From UBA1858 sp045106935 (GTDB taxonomy: Bacteria; Pseudomonadota; Gammaproteobacteria; UBA4575), in assembly GCA_045106935.1 (NCBI GenBank), contig JBGCFN010000036.1, positions 1 through 64,000 on the forward strand: a DNA stretch of 64,000 nucleotides. The letters are read 5' to 3'. The notes beneath the pieces are model-generated. The model made no database searches, was not told the DNA's origin, and saw only the letters and a list, made by a program, of their open reading frames with translations. Positions within the stretch are counted from its first letter, which is position 1. Every line of letters begins with the position of its first letter. Below, piece after piece: positions 16,965-26,623 of the stretch. The position numbers were made by a program, and so were the translations under genes.

Positions 16965-17648
16965 ATGACAGACCTCGATGATATCAATGCCGATCTCAGT
17001 CAACATATTGTGGTTGATACTAAGCAAATGCAATGGGAGTCCAGCCCAAGTGGTACTGTCTGGCGAAAACCCTTATATCGAGTAGGTGGTGAGTTTGGCC
17101 CTGTCACAAGTATCGTAAAATATGAAGCCGGCGGACAGTTTCGTACCCACCCTCACCCTCAAGGTGAAGAAATTTATGTCTTAGATGGTGAATTTTGCGA
17201 TGACCATGGCCGCTATCCTGCTGGCACCTATATATTAAACCCTGACGGAACTGAACATGCACCTTTTTCAGAAATTGGTTGCACGCTTTTTGTCAGGTTA
17301 CGTCAGTACGATGGTGCTAAGCGTAAACAGTTAGCGGTGAATACGCATACTATGGAATGGCGACAAGGCATGGTAGAAGGCTTAACCGTGTTACCACTTT
17401 ATTCACAACCAGACTACCCAGAGAATATGGCATTGGTTCGCTGGCAAGCCGATACTTATTTCCCCGAGCACACTCACCCAGGTGGCGAAGAAATTTTTGT
17501 TCTAGAAGGAACATTTGAAGATGACTATGGTGAGTACCCAACAGGTTCTTGGATACGTAGCCCATACTTAAGCAAACACAAACCCTACTCCAAAGAAGGC
17601 TGCTTAATCTATGTGCGCGTAGGTGGGCTACCTAAGCATTTTGATTAA
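16965..17648 (+). CDS. Tandem cupin protein, ChrR-like
   Basis: 227 residues containing two homologous cupin domains (about 15-110 and 118-220), each with a full metal-binding motif: HPHPQGEEIYVL and HTHPGGEEIFVLEG. They resemble the C-terminal cupin of the zinc anti-sigma factor ChrR, but the N-terminal anti-sigma zinc helices are missing and no ECF sigma gene is adjacent. A metal-dependent enzyme or sensor is more likely than a classical anti-sigma factor. Converges on the EamA gene, two bases apart. Confidence 0.85.
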   Translation: MTDLDDINADLSQHIVVDTKQMQWESSPSGTVWRKPLYRVGGEFGPVTSIVKYEAGGQFRTHPHPQGEEIYVLDGEFCDDHGRYPAGTYILNPDGTEHAPFSEIGCTLFVRLRQYDGAKRKQLAVNTHTMEWRQGMVEGLTVLPLYSQPDYPENMALVRWQADTYFPEHTHPGGEEIFVLEGTFEDDYGEYPTGSWIRSPYLSKHKPYSKEGCLIYVRVGGLPKHFD

Positions 17649-17650
17649 CA

Positions 17651-18565
17651 TTAATCATGATATGTTGTGTCGACATTTGTCGAGCGATTTTTCTGTGCGA
17701 TGGCAATACCCACAAGTATTACGACCAAAGCAATCAGTGCATTAATAGTGAGTTTTTCTCCACCAAAGATCACCCCTAACAATACGGCCCACACTGGAAT
17801 TAAATAATTAATTTGAGATAGAAATGCAGGCCCTGCATGACGAATCACACTAAAGTAGATAATTGTCGCCAAGCCACTAGGAAAGATTCCTAGTAATAGC
17901 ACTGACCACAGCGCGCTAGAGGAAGTATTCGCCACCCAGTCAAATCCTTGTAAAGTGGATAGCGGTATTATGACTATCGATGCCGCTAACAATACACCTG
18001 CAGAAATTAACGGCAGACTGATCTTAGGCAATGAATGTGCAATCACAGAATTGGCCGCATAACTAATTGCGCCTAACAATATTAAGAGCATTGCCGTCAA
18101 ATACAGCCAGTCAAATTCGCTAGATAGTGTCAACTCAGGTTGCATGAGGATCACAACACCCGCGAACCCAAGCAAAAAACCAATGACTTTATTTTTTGTG
18201 ATGCGCTCTCCAGCCACAAAGAAATGCGCCAATACCACAGTAGTTAATGGCATCATGGCCATTAATATACCTGCCAGGCTACTATCGACGTATTGCTGCC
18301 CCCAGGTAATAACAAAGAATGGAATGCAGTTTCCGGTTAAAGCCAAAGCAAACAAGATAAACCAATAGGGCTTTAATGATGAAAGTCGCTCGCCTTGTGC
18401 ATAGGCAATAATTAACAGTAATATTGCGCCAATCACAATTCGACCTGCAACCACCATCACAGGCGGCACTTCTTGCACAGCAATTTTCGTTAATAAAAAT
18501 GCTGAACCAAACATAGCAACTAAAGCCAGCAACGCCAGCCAATCAAATAATCGAGACGATGTCAT
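17651..18565 (-). CDS. EamA-family (DMT superfamily) transporter
   Basis: 304 residues with ten predicted transmembrane helices in two EamA repeats (about 10-145 and 155-290). Signatures: FGSAFLLTKIAV, FAGVVILMQPE, YLIPVWAVLLGVIFGGE. The family exports amino acids and other small metabolites; substrate unknown. Its ATG at 18565 stands alone in its operon as far as can be seen. Confidence 0.9.
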   Translation of the reverse strand: MTSSRLFDWLALLALVAMFGSAFLLTKIAVQEVPPVMVVAGRIVIGAILLLIIAYAQGERLSSLKPYWFILFALALTGNCIPFFVITWGQQYVDSSLAGILMAMMPLTTVVLAHFFVAGERITKNKVIGFLLGFAGVVILMQPELTLSSEFDWLYLTAMLLILLGAISYAANSVIAHSLPKISLPLISAGVLLAASIVIIPLSTLQGFDWVANTSSSALWSVLLLGIFPSGLATIIYFSVIRHAGPAFLSQINYLIPVWAVLLGVIFGGEKLTINALIALVVILVGIAIAQKNRSTNVDTTYHD

Positions 18566-18626
18566 TTAAAGAAACTTTTTATTAAAGAAAAGAAAGCTCG
18601 ATTAAGATAGTAGCATTCTCAGGGAA

Positions 18627-18660
18627 AAGAATGTCACCCTCAGGACACGCAAGGGTGACA
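18627..18660 (-). terminator. Terminator of the DUF4139 gene
   Basis: Nine-base-pair stem TGTCACCCT / AGGGTGACA (18632-18640, 18652-18660), followed on the minus strand by a T-rich run. It lies 21 bases beyond the DUF4139 stop codon. Confidence 0.7.
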
Positions 18661-18680
18661 CCCAAATTTAAAACTTGGAC

Positions 18681-20147
18681 TTAGTATCTGACTAACACTT
18701 TATATTCTAGAGTAACGCGCTTCTCCGCAGGTACTTTAACTAGCCATTGAACAGTATGCGCATTCACTTTTTCATGCTCTAAACTGCTTTCGACCATTTT
18801 CCAATCACCTGGCACCGGCTCCAGTACCTTAACAACAACATCTTCTTCTTTTGCGTTATGTATTTCAATTTCATAACTGGAACTAGCGGCATGCTTATAT
18901 TTACCAAAAGCAGATTCTTTTTTATATGACGTTTGCTTCTTTTTCGCCGTCACATCAAATGCATCACCCAATTTCAAACGAATCTTCTCATCTTTAGGCG
19001 TATGATCAATACGATCCTCGCCGATAAACTGTGAATTTCCAGATGAGTCATCTTTATAAACTCTGACAATACCTTTGGGTAGCGCAATACCCAAATCATT
19101 TTTCTTTTCGTTCTCAAATTCAACAAATACACCGACTTTTAACTTATCAGCAATCACACCGTATTTGTTGTAATAGTAATGTTGGTTACCTCGAAGCATA
19201 AATTCTTTTTTTACTGGCACTCGGCTTGCAGATAATAACGCTACTTGCTTAGTCTGATTTTGCAAGACATCAGTTTTATGTCCTAAGGTATATAAATGGT
19301 ATTCAAACAAACTTTCTTCCGCCATCTCTGCAACACTATCAGCAGCCATTGATTTCATCATTCTGACATCTCTATGCTGTGGCGTAGTCGGTTGATACAC
19401 ACGATTCACATCACCAGCGACTAACTGTAATTTTGCGTCATGGTAACTCGCACCGCTTTGATTGTTTAAAGTGACCCAACCATTTAGATCCAAAAATTTA
19501 TCATCTTTATCTAACTTTGCGACGTAATCAGCTTTCCAACTCAAACCACCAGATAAATAACTCAATTCTAATGTTTGTTTTTTCCCTACATTGCTATTAG
19601 CAAGAATTGACAAGGTGGGACGATCACGTAAATTATCAGGCACTTGGTCATAGACAATACGTCCAGGCGCACCTGTCTCAATACGATCACCTATTTTCAA
19701 CACCACGCCATTGTTTGCGCTTAATACTGTGGCAATCTCTTCTTTTTCTGCTCCCGTCGTTGGGTGTGTCTTAATTACACGTACTTGTTTACCGACATAT
19801 TTTTGTAACAATTGTTGAGGGGTTAGCAAATCATAGTCAAAGTTCTGTTCAAGTAAGATTAATGAGTTGGGATGAGAAGCACTTGTAATAATTGCAGTCT
19901 CAGGCCGTATCTGAGCACTCACCTCTCTCACCGCTATTCTATTTAAACCTTTTGTTAATTTGATATCTCGCACATCTCTAATTAACGCTAAATCTTGGTT
20001 GTACACTGTCAACGACAGTTCTTTCTGATCTTTAATCGTGGTTTTAATCTCTTCAGCATAAACTGGGCCAAAACTAACCGCCATGAGCAGAGTTAACATA
20101 CAAAATCTGACTAAAAGAGAGTGGTGATTGATCATCAACTGCTGCAT
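18681..20147 (-). CDS. DUF4139 domain-containing secreted protein
   Basis: 488 residues from ATG 20147, chosen because AAGGAGC lies just upstream and it starts a clean Sec signal peptide (cleaved near PVYAEE). An upstream frame to 20351 would overlap the divergent VWA gene and lacks a signal. The mature protein has the family pattern: SLTVYNQDLALIRDVRDIKL near the N-terminus, SYLSGGLSWKADYVAKL in the middle (DUF4139 core), and RVTLEYKVLVRY at the C-terminus. Function unknown; mucoidy/envelope related proteins are in the same family. Confidence 0.9.
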   Translation of the reverse strand: MQQLMINHHSLLVRFCMLTLLMAVSFGPVYAEEIKTTIKDQKELSLTVYNQDLALIRDVRDIKLTKGLNRIAVREVSAQIRPETAIITSASHPNSLILLEQNFDYDLLTPQQLLQKYVGKQVRVIKTHPTTGAEKEEIATVLSANNGVVLKIGDRIETGAPGRIVYDQVPDNLRDRPTLSILANSNVGKKQTLELSYLSGGLSWKADYVAKLDKDDKFLDLNGWVTLNNQSGASYHDAKLQLVAGDVNRVYQPTTPQHRDVRMMKSMAADSVAEMAEESLFEYHLYTLGHKTDVLQNQTKQVALLSASRVPVKKEFMLRGNQHYYYNKYGVIADKLKVGVFVEFENEKKNDLGIALPKGIVRVYKDDSSGNSQFIGEDRIDHTPKDEKIRLKLGDAFDVTAKKKQTSYKKESAFGKYKHAASSSYEIEIHNAKEEDVVVKVLEPVPGDWKMVESSLEHEKVNAHTVQWLVKVPAEKRVTLEYKVLVRY

Positions 20148-20232
20148 TCTTATGCTCCTTCTATAATAATAGGCATACCAATAGACCAGTACATACGAAA
20201 AAGGTTTAGTCACCCAATTAAAATCACTTGTT

Positions 20233-20946
20233 ATGGCAAAACAGCAGCTTAACCGTTCTAATTCACTATCGGTACAAGATTTTCTCAAAAAATCTGATGA
20301 AATCGTGCCGCATACAGATAATAAAAACTCTGGACGGTTACTTTTCGCCATGGATGCGACTGCCAGTCGAGAACATGCTTGGGATATGGCCTGCCAGATT
20401 CAGGCTGATATGTTCATGAGCACTCAAGAAATAGGCAATCTTGAAATCTCGCTGTGTTACTACCGTGGATATAATGAATTCAAATCATATGAATGGACTA
20501 ACCATGCGAATAAATTACGTGACCAAATGCTGCAAGTGCGATGTCTTCCAGGTCACACACAAATTAAGCGCACGCTAGAACACGCCATTGGAAGTTGTGT
20601 CAAACAAAAAATTAAAGCTGTGGTGTTGGTGAGCGATAGTTTTGAAGAATCGATTGATCAAGTCGGCATGGTGGCAGGAAAACTAGGCATGCTAGGCGTG
20701 CCGGTGTTTGTCTTTCATGAAGGTCAGGACCCTACCGCAAAGAACGCGTTTAAACACATCGCGCAACTTAGTAATGGGGCTTATTGTGCTTTCGACCACA
20801 ACAGTGTGGCACAATTAAAAGAATTATTATGTGCGGTGGCCGCCTTCGCTGTGGGTGGCTTTGATGCGCTAGAAAAACATTCGCAACGAGGGAATGCAAT
20901 CGCATGTTCGCTAATTAAACAACTGCCTAAACAATCATCTACGTAA
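20233..20946 (+). CDS. VWA-like domain protein (small)
   Basis: 237 residues, first gene of a J-protein/VWA cluster. A von Willebrand A-like fold is suggested by LLFAMDATASRE (a DXTXS variant of the DXSXS metal site), a central TQIKRTLEHAI threonine segment, and AVVLVSDSFEES in place of the usual SDG. So the metal site is partly altered. Eight bases separate it from the J-domain gene. Probably a cytoplasmic scaffold or adaptor; no family name can be given with certainty. Confidence 0.75.
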   Translation: MAKQQLNRSNSLSVQDFLKKSDEIVPHTDNKNSGRLLFAMDATASREHAWDMACQIQADMFMSTQEIGNLEISLCYYRGYNEFKSYEWTNHANKLRDQMLQVRCLPGHTQIKRTLEHAIGSCVKQKIKAVVLVSDSFEESIDQVGMVAGKLGMLGVPVFVFHEGQDPTAKNAFKHIAQLSNGAYCAFDHNSVAQLKELLCAVAAFAVGGFDALEKHSQRGNAIACSLIKQLPKQSST

Positions 20947-20953
20947 TCCATAT

Positions 20954-21685
20954 ATGGCAAGAATTATACTCATCATTGCCGCCCTGGTGTTGGCATTATT
21001 AATATTCAAATGGATTAAACACCAACCAGCAAACAAACGATGGCAATACGCCATGATCATTGTTGGCGTGGTATTACTTGCCTTAGTCGCGACAGGCAAA
21101 TTACCTTTATTATTCGCTTTAGTCGGTGCACTCATTCCAGCGTTTCAACGAATTATCAGCTTGATTGCATATTTACCCATGCTAAAAAGAATGGCTAACA
21201 CCTTTGGTGTCAATCAACCCAGCCAAGGCCAGACCTCTCAAGTAGAAACACAATATCTACAGATGTCTCTGGACCATGATTCAGGCAAATTGTCTGGCAT
21301 AGTCAAGTCAGGATTATTGTCTGGTCGTAATCTGGATGATCTATCTATGGATGAACTCTTACAATTGCGTGAGTACTATAAATTAAATGACGAAGACTCA
21401 AAATTATTACTAGAAAACTATCTTGACCGTGCTCATGGCAACCACTGGCGAAGCGGACAAGACGACACATCAAACACAAACAACAGTACAAACAGTAATA
21501 CGGATCTTACTGAACAAGACGCCTATGCTATTCTTGGCTTAACACCAGGTGCAGATAAAAAAGAGATCATTACTGCCCATAAACGTTTAATGCAGAAGCT
21601 GCATCCTGATCGAGGAGGCTCCAGTTACCTGGCTACTAAGATTAACCAAGCTAAAGATTTATTAATAAATCAACTCAGCAACTAA
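20954..21685 (+). CDS. Membrane-anchored J-domain protein, Tim14/Pam18-like
   Basis: 243 residues: two or three N-terminal transmembrane helices (residues 1-75), a middle acidic region, an Asn/Thr-rich linker (about 170-185), and a C-terminal J-domain beginning AYAILGLTPGA with the Hsp70-activating HPD in MQKLHPDRGGSSYLA. J-domain at the extreme C-terminus with membrane anchor is the architecture of mitochondrial Tim14, whose KINQAKDLL ending it shares. It would recruit DnaK to the inner membrane. The gene lies between two VWA genes with gaps of under ten bases. Confidence 0.88.
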   Translation: MARIILIIAALVLALLIFKWIKHQPANKRWQYAMIIVGVVLLALVATGKLPLLFALVGALIPAFQRIISLIAYLPMLKRMANTFGVNQPSQGQTSQVETQYLQMSLDHDSGKLSGIVKSGLLSGRNLDDLSMDELLQLREYYKLNDEDSKLLLENYLDRAHGNHWRSGQDDTSNTNNSTNSNTDLTEQDAYAILGLTPGADKKEIITAHKRLMQKLHPDRGGSSYLATKINQAKDLLINQLSN

Positions 21686-21689
21686 TTTC

Positions 21690-23954
21690 ATGAACTTTAA
21701 ATTCTGGCAGAAAAAAAATAAGCGTAGCAAACGCGCAGATAGCGATGAGCCCGAGTATGAAGTTAAATCTTATTCCAAAGATGGTGGGTATATCCGCTCA
21801 CCAAGCCGTGCAGGAAAAAATCAAAATAGTTCAACCTTTGGCGGCATGGGTGAACGTGAACTTCAACTACGTATGGAGTTGTTAGTTGATGAAGTACTGT
21901 CTACTCAAAATAGTGTTTTTGAACCTGCGCAAGCATTAGTTAGCTCAAGCCTGGCAGATCAAGAGCGTTTTCTTAAATCGGTCGATGCGCTGTCTATCAC
22001 TAATGCCATGCTAGCATTTAACTTTTGTCACTTTGCCCCGCCGAGTTTAAGAGTCATTGACGAAGAAGACTGGGACACTTGGGTCACTCACCTACTAAAC
22101 ATATATCAACGCAAAGGAATAAATGATTGCGTCAACACAATGAAAAATGTTGATGACTATCTAGATTCAATTACTGCAGCACCCACCTCAGTTAGCTTTG
22201 ATGAAATTAGTCGTATCGTTGAAAGTGTCATTACTGGTTTAAATGGCCGCGCATTGAAATTAGAACCCAGCGACCAATTATTCACAGACACAGAAGTGAT
22301 CCACCTTCCCGAAAATATTTCTGTGTTTAACAATCGTGAAGACAACTTTGCGCTCTATAAGTCCATCGCTGTTCATCAGTGGGCGCAAACATGGTACGGC
22401 ACCTGGCGAGTCGATATACAACAGCTAGTCGAAAACTTTCCAGACAAACAAAAAGCGATTAACTTATTTCATAAGCTTGAAACCGTACGGCTAGATGCAA
22501 ACATTACGCGTGAACTCCCAGGCATTGGGCGTGCAATTGAAAAATTCAATTCATTACTCGTCTCTAGTGATCTCTCTCAACCGTGGCAAAGTGCAATTAA
22601 CACTCTGTCTTCTAAAGACGCAAGCGCACATGATACTGCGCGAATTGTGTACGAACTCTACGACCATGACTTTATTCCTGAGGATACCCTCTATCAAGGG
22701 GTGCTCAATCCAGCGTTGGCCAAGCAAGCCATGGATGAGCGTATTGAACAAGACAAGGACAATTTAAAACTGGCCTTAGATGAATTACAAAAAGAAGCCA
22801 GCAGCAATAATCAAGACATGCCAGTCGATGATGAGCAAGAAGGTAACCGTTTTGAAGTACGTGAAATTGAAGACGATGAAACTCCCGATGGTTATCGTTT
22901 TGAGTTAGATCTCGATGGCGAATCCATCACACCACCAGATAATGTTCAAGAATTATTAGATTCAATTCAACAAGACTTAGGCGAAATACCTGATTCTTAT
23001 TTGTCTCCTGTCGATGACAATGCCTACAGCACGGGCGACGGTGAAGAACATCAAGATGATATTAATATCCGTCTCGGTGAAGGCGAAGTTTTTCTCTATG
23101 ACGAATGGGATCACTCGCGACAGAAATACCGCAAAGAATGGTGCCAGCTTCGCGAGATAGAAGTTGAAGGCAAACCTTCTGATTTTGTCGAACAAACACT
23201 AAATAAACACCGCAGCCTATTAAAACATCTTCATAAAACATTTGAAGCGCTACGTGATGAAGATCGGAGAGTACGTAAACAACCTTATGGTGAAGACATA
23301 GACTTAGATGCAGTGATTTCATCCTATGCAGACATGGTTAACGGCGAAGAAGTTAGCCAAAACCTTTTCATTAAACAACGCAAAGTCGACCGTAATATCG
23401 CCGTGATGTTTATGGTGGATATGAGTGGCTCAACGTCAGGTTGGATCAACGACATGGAACGCGAAGCCTTAGTTTTATTATGCGAATCACTTGAAATCTT
23501 AGGAGACCGCTATGCTATTTATGGATTTTCTGGCTTAACGCATCGCCGCTGTGACCTGTATAAGATAAAAGATTTTGAAGAAAGCTATTCGAGCACAGTC
23601 AAAAATCGAATTGCCAGCATCAAACCGCAAGACTACACACGCATGGGGGCTGCTATTCGCCACTTATCTAAATTACTCTCAGAGGTTGAAGCAAAAACCA
23701 AAGTATTAATCACTCTATCGGATGGTCGCCCTGATGATCAAGATGGTTATCGTGGCGCCTACGGAATAGAAGATACTAGACGCGCACTAATAGAAGCCAA
23801 GTTTTTAGGCATTCATCCATTTTGCATTACCATCGATGACGAAGCCATGGATTACTTACAACATATGTATGGCCCAGTGAATTTTACGATTGTTGATCAA
23901 GTCGACAAACTGCCTTATAAAGTCTCCGATATCTATCGCCACATCACCATGTAA
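21690..23954 (+). CDS. Large VWA-domain protein, NorD/CbbO-like
   Basis: 754 residues. The C-terminal 200 residues are a VWA domain with an intact metal site: MFMVDMSGSTSGW (DXSXS), DYTRMGAAIRH (Thr) and ITLSDGRPDDQ (Asp). A long acidic central region (about 360-460) precedes it. NorD and CbbO proteins have this layout and work with MoxR-type AAA+ ATPases to insert metals or remodel enzymes. No AAA+ gene, norCB or cbbLS is in the window, so the target is unknown. The tight linkage to the J-protein suggests an Hsp70-assisted remodelling system. Confidence 0.85.
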   Translation: MNFKFWQKKNKRSKRADSDEPEYEVKSYSKDGGYIRSPSRAGKNQNSSTFGGMGERELQLRMELLVDEVLSTQNSVFEPAQALVSSSLADQERFLKSVDALSITNAMLAFNFCHFAPPSLRVIDEEDWDTWVTHLLNIYQRKGINDCVNTMKNVDDYLDSITAAPTSVSFDEISRIVESVITGLNGRALKLEPSDQLFTDTEVIHLPENISVFNNREDNFALYKSIAVHQWAQTWYGTWRVDIQQLVENFPDKQKAINLFHKLETVRLDANITRELPGIGRAIEKFNSLLVSSDLSQPWQSAINTLSSKDASAHDTARIVYELYDHDFIPEDTLYQGVLNPALAKQAMDERIEQDKDNLKLALDELQKEASSNNQDMPVDDEQEGNRFEVREIEDDETPDGYRFELDLDGESITPPDNVQELLDSIQQDLGEIPDSYLSPVDDNAYSTGDGEEHQDDINIRLGEGEVFLYDEWDHSRQKYRKEWCQLREIEVEGKPSDFVEQTLNKHRSLLKHLHKTFEALRDEDRRVRKQPYGEDIDLDAVISSYADMVNGEEVSQNLFIKQRKVDRNIAVMFMVDMSGSTSGWINDMEREALVLLCESLEILGDRYAIYGFSGLTHRRCDLYKIKDFEESYSSTVKNRIASIKPQDYTRMGAAIRHLSKLLSEVEAKTKVLITLSDGRPDDQDGYRGAYGIEDTRRALIEAKFLGIHPFCITIDDEAMDYLQHMYGPVNFTIVDQVDKLPYKVSDIYRHITM

Positions 23955-23968
23955 CACCAAACAAACTC

Positions 23969-25150
23969 ATGGACGACTCAATTAAAAAAACACATAGTCA
24001 GCGCGTAGAAGCTGTGCAGACACCCATTATTCCGACTATTACCCAACTGGCACGCGAACACCCAGGTACAATTTCACTTGGCCAAGGCGTTGCCTATTAT
24101 GGCCCACCTCAACAAGCTTATGACGAAATACAAAAACAACTCACTCAGCCAAAGTTAAATGCTTACGGACCGGTTGAAGGAATTCCCGAACTGACTGAAG
24201 TATTAGCAAATAAGTTACAGTCAAGAAATAGCATTGATATCAATCAATACAATAAAGTGTTTGTAACGGCTGGCTCCAATATGGCATTCAGTTCATTAAT
24301 GATGGCAATTGCAGACCCAGGCGATGAAATCATTTTACTCACGCCTTATTATTTCAACCATGAAATGGCAATACGCTTAGCCGATGCCACTCCTGTATTA
24401 GTTCCCACACAAGAAAATTATCACCCAGATATAGAACACATTACTAAGGCGATCACTCATAAGACACGCGCCATTGTTACTGTCTCACCCAACAACCCAA
24501 CCGGTGCAGTCTACACAGAAGAAGAACTCACGCTTATCAATCAATTATGCGCGCAGCATGGCATTTACCATATTTCAGACGAAGCTTACGAAGATTTCCT
24601 CTACGAAGATCGAACACATTTTTCACCGGCCTCATTAAACAATGCTGAAGCGCATACGATCAGCTTATATTCACTATCTAAAGCCTATGGATTTGCCGGG
24701 TGGCGAGTAGGTTACATGGTCATTCCTAGTATTTTGTTTGCTTCGTTAAGAAAGGTACAAGACACTGTACTTATTTCACCGACCATAATTTCCCAATACG
24801 CAGCAATCGGTGCGCATAGAGCGCCCTACTCTTATATTGAAAATAATTTAGACGAAATCAAACAATCCAGACAAGCGTGCTTAACCCTCATCAACCAAAC
24901 CAATCTACTAGACAGACCAGCTATCTCTGAAGGTGCTTTTTATTTATTTATAAAATTAAACACAAGCAAAAACGATTTCAGTATTGCCAAACAACTCATA
25001 GAAAAATATAGAGTCGCCACCATTCCAGGCAGCGCATTTGCAGCCGAAAATGGCGCCTATTTAAGAATCTCTTATGGCGCACTCACCAGCGCTACAGTCT
25101 CACAAGGCATAGAAAAATTAATCACTGGCTTACAAACATTACTCAACTAA
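23969..25150 (+). CDS. PLP-dependent class I/II aminotransferase
   Basis: 393 residues of fold-type I. The PLP lysine is in SLYSLSKAYGFAGWRVGY; substrate and cofactor residues in VSPNNPTGAVY, ISDEAYEDFLYE and LRISYGA are intact. The N-terminal LAREHPGTISLGQGVAYYGPP is typical of aspartate/kynurenine-like aminotransferases. It follows the VWA gene by 14 bases and could be read through, though a functional link is not obvious. Amino-acid specificity unknown. Confidence 0.88.
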   Translation: MDDSIKKTHSQRVEAVQTPIIPTITQLAREHPGTISLGQGVAYYGPPQQAYDEIQKQLTQPKLNAYGPVEGIPELTEVLANKLQSRNSIDINQYNKVFVTAGSNMAFSSLMMAIADPGDEIILLTPYYFNHEMAIRLADATPVLVPTQENYHPDIEHITKAITHKTRAIVTVSPNNPTGAVYTEEELTLINQLCAQHGIYHISDEAYEDFLYEDRTHFSPASLNNAEAHTISLYSLSKAYGFAGWRVGYMVIPSILFASLRKVQDTVLISPTIISQYAAIGAHRAPYSYIENNLDEIKQSRQACLTLINQTNLLDRPAISEGAFYLFIKLNTSKNDFSIAKQLIEKYRVATIPGSAFAAENGAYLRISYGALTSATVSQGIEKLITGLQTLLN

Positions 25151-25297
25151 CGGACTATTAACTCATCTCCCACCTGTTAGATTAACCGTGATGCGCCTAA
25201 TAAATACTAATGGTGTTTCTTTAAAATATAGTTATTTAATGTATATTTAACCCATACATAGATCCATTCAAATAAAGTGATCAGCCAAAAAGAAACC

Positions 25298-25519
25298 ATG
25301 ACCATAGTAGAAATAACTTCCGAACCTGTCGAACTGTATAAAATTTTAAAGTTTGAAGGCATTGTCGCGAGTGGCGCTGAAGCCAAGTCAATCATTGCTG
25401 ATGGGCAAGTGCTTGTTAACAATGAAATTGAAACCAGAAAACGTAAAAAAATCATCTCTGGAGATATTATTGAATTTGACGATATGAAAATGCAGGTGCA
25501 ACTTAGCCAGCACGCCTAG
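25298..25519 (+). CDS. S4-domain RNA-binding protein (YbcJ-like)
   Basis: 73 residues from ATG 25298 (a GTG at 25277 would add seven). An S4 fold covers nearly all of it: YKILKFEGIVASGAEAKSIIADGQVLVNNEIETRKRKKI then GDIIEFDDMKMQV. YbcJ/RlbA-type proteins bind RNA, probably rRNA in ribosome assembly. Stand-alone gene. Confidence 0.88.
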   Translation: MTIVEITSEPVELYKILKFEGIVASGAEAKSIIADGQVLVNNEIETRKRKKIISGDIIEFDDMKMQVQLSQHA

Positions 25520-25631
25520 GCTAGATTAATTCCCTGATTAAATCCCTTTCAACCAATTTATGTGTGCATTCTTTTACGCAGTATTTGTGAAAATACATTA
25601 TCATGAGCGTACTCTTTAATAGGAAAAAATT

Positions 25632-26621
25632 ATGGATCTCTTCGCTGATTTACTTTCTAGCCCTTTATTGTGGATAGCGTTAGTCATTATTTATACCTTA
25701 AAGAAAGGTATTCATTTCGTTCCCCAGAACCGTGGTTATGTCATCTATACCTTTGGAAAATATGACAAAACGCTCTCTTCTGGCCTGAATTTCATTATTC
25801 CTTTTGTTCAACGAGTGGCAGCGGACAGAAACTTAAAAGAGCAGGCCTTAGATATCTCCTCACAGTCTGCTATTACCAAAGATAATATCACCTTAAATAT
25901 AGATGGCATTCTGTTCATGAAAGTCACCGATGCAGCAGCGGCAACGAATAATGTGACTGATTACAAAATGGCGGTCACGCAACTTGCGATGACCACTATG
26001 CGTAACGCAATCGGCTCAATGGAACTCGATGAATGTTTTCAAAGCCGAGATGCGATTAACGCAACAATTCTAAATGCCATGACCGAAGCTACCCAGCCAT
26101 GGGGTGTGATGGTCACACGTTATGAAATTAGAGATATTTCACCGCCTCAGTCTATTCGCGAAGACATGGAAAAGCAGATGACTGCAGAGCGAGAAAAACG
26201 CTCGGTCATTCTTACTGCTGAAGGTGTAAAGACTGCGGCTATTACTGAAGCAGAAGGCTTAAAAGCGGCACGCGTGTTGGATGCTGAAGCGGCTAAAGCA
26301 GAGCAAGTTCTCGCGGCCGAAGCCGATAAAGAATCACAAATCTTACAAGCGATGGGTAAAGCCACGGCAATTCGCTTAGTCGCCGAAGCCGATGCCAGTG
26401 CTTTGAAAACAGTGGGTGACGTTGCGAATACTGACTCAGGCGAGTCAGCCATGACGTTACAACTTGGGCGTGAGGCGATTGCTGCCCATCGTGCCATTGC
26501 TGCAGAAAGCACCGTCGTATTAAGTGACGGCAAGACCAGTGAGAATGTTGTGAATACAGTGGCTCAAGCGATTGCTGTCTCCAGTAGTCTGAAAATACCT
26601 GGCCAATCTGAAGGAGCTTAA
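25632..26621 (+). CDS. qmcA: SPFH/Band 7 (stomatin/QmcA-like) membrane protein
   Basis: 329 residues: one N-terminal transmembrane helix (about 8-25), the SPFH domain with GLNFIIPFVQRVAADRNLKE and TTMRNAIGSMELDE, then a long Ala/Glu-rich coiled coil (about 185-270) that drives oligomerisation. ATG after AGGAAAAAA. Two bases separate it from the NfeD gene, its usual partner. QmcA-type proteins form cage-like assemblies and modulate membrane proteases such as FtsH; that role is from relatives. Confidence 0.9.
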   Translation: MDLFADLLSSPLLWIALVIIYTLKKGIHFVPQNRGYVIYTFGKYDKTLSSGLNFIIPFVQRVAADRNLKEQALDISSQSAITKDNITLNIDGILFMKVTDAAAATNNVTDYKMAVTQLAMTTMRNAIGSMELDECFQSRDAINATILNAMTEATQPWGVMVTRYEIRDISPPQSIREDMEKQMTAEREKRSVILTAEGVKTAAITEAEGLKAARVLDAEAAKAEQVLAAEADKESQILQAMGKATAIRLVAEADASALKTVGDVANTDSGESAMTLQLGREAIAAHRAIAAESTVVLSDGKTSENVVNTVAQAIAVSSSLKIPGQSEGA

Positions 26622-26623
26622 CC

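Noticed and set aside
20148..20351. N-terminal extension of the DUF4139 protein
   Set aside because: It would remove the signal peptide from the N-terminus, overlap the divergent VWA gene and ignore the AAGGAGC site before the ATG at 20147.
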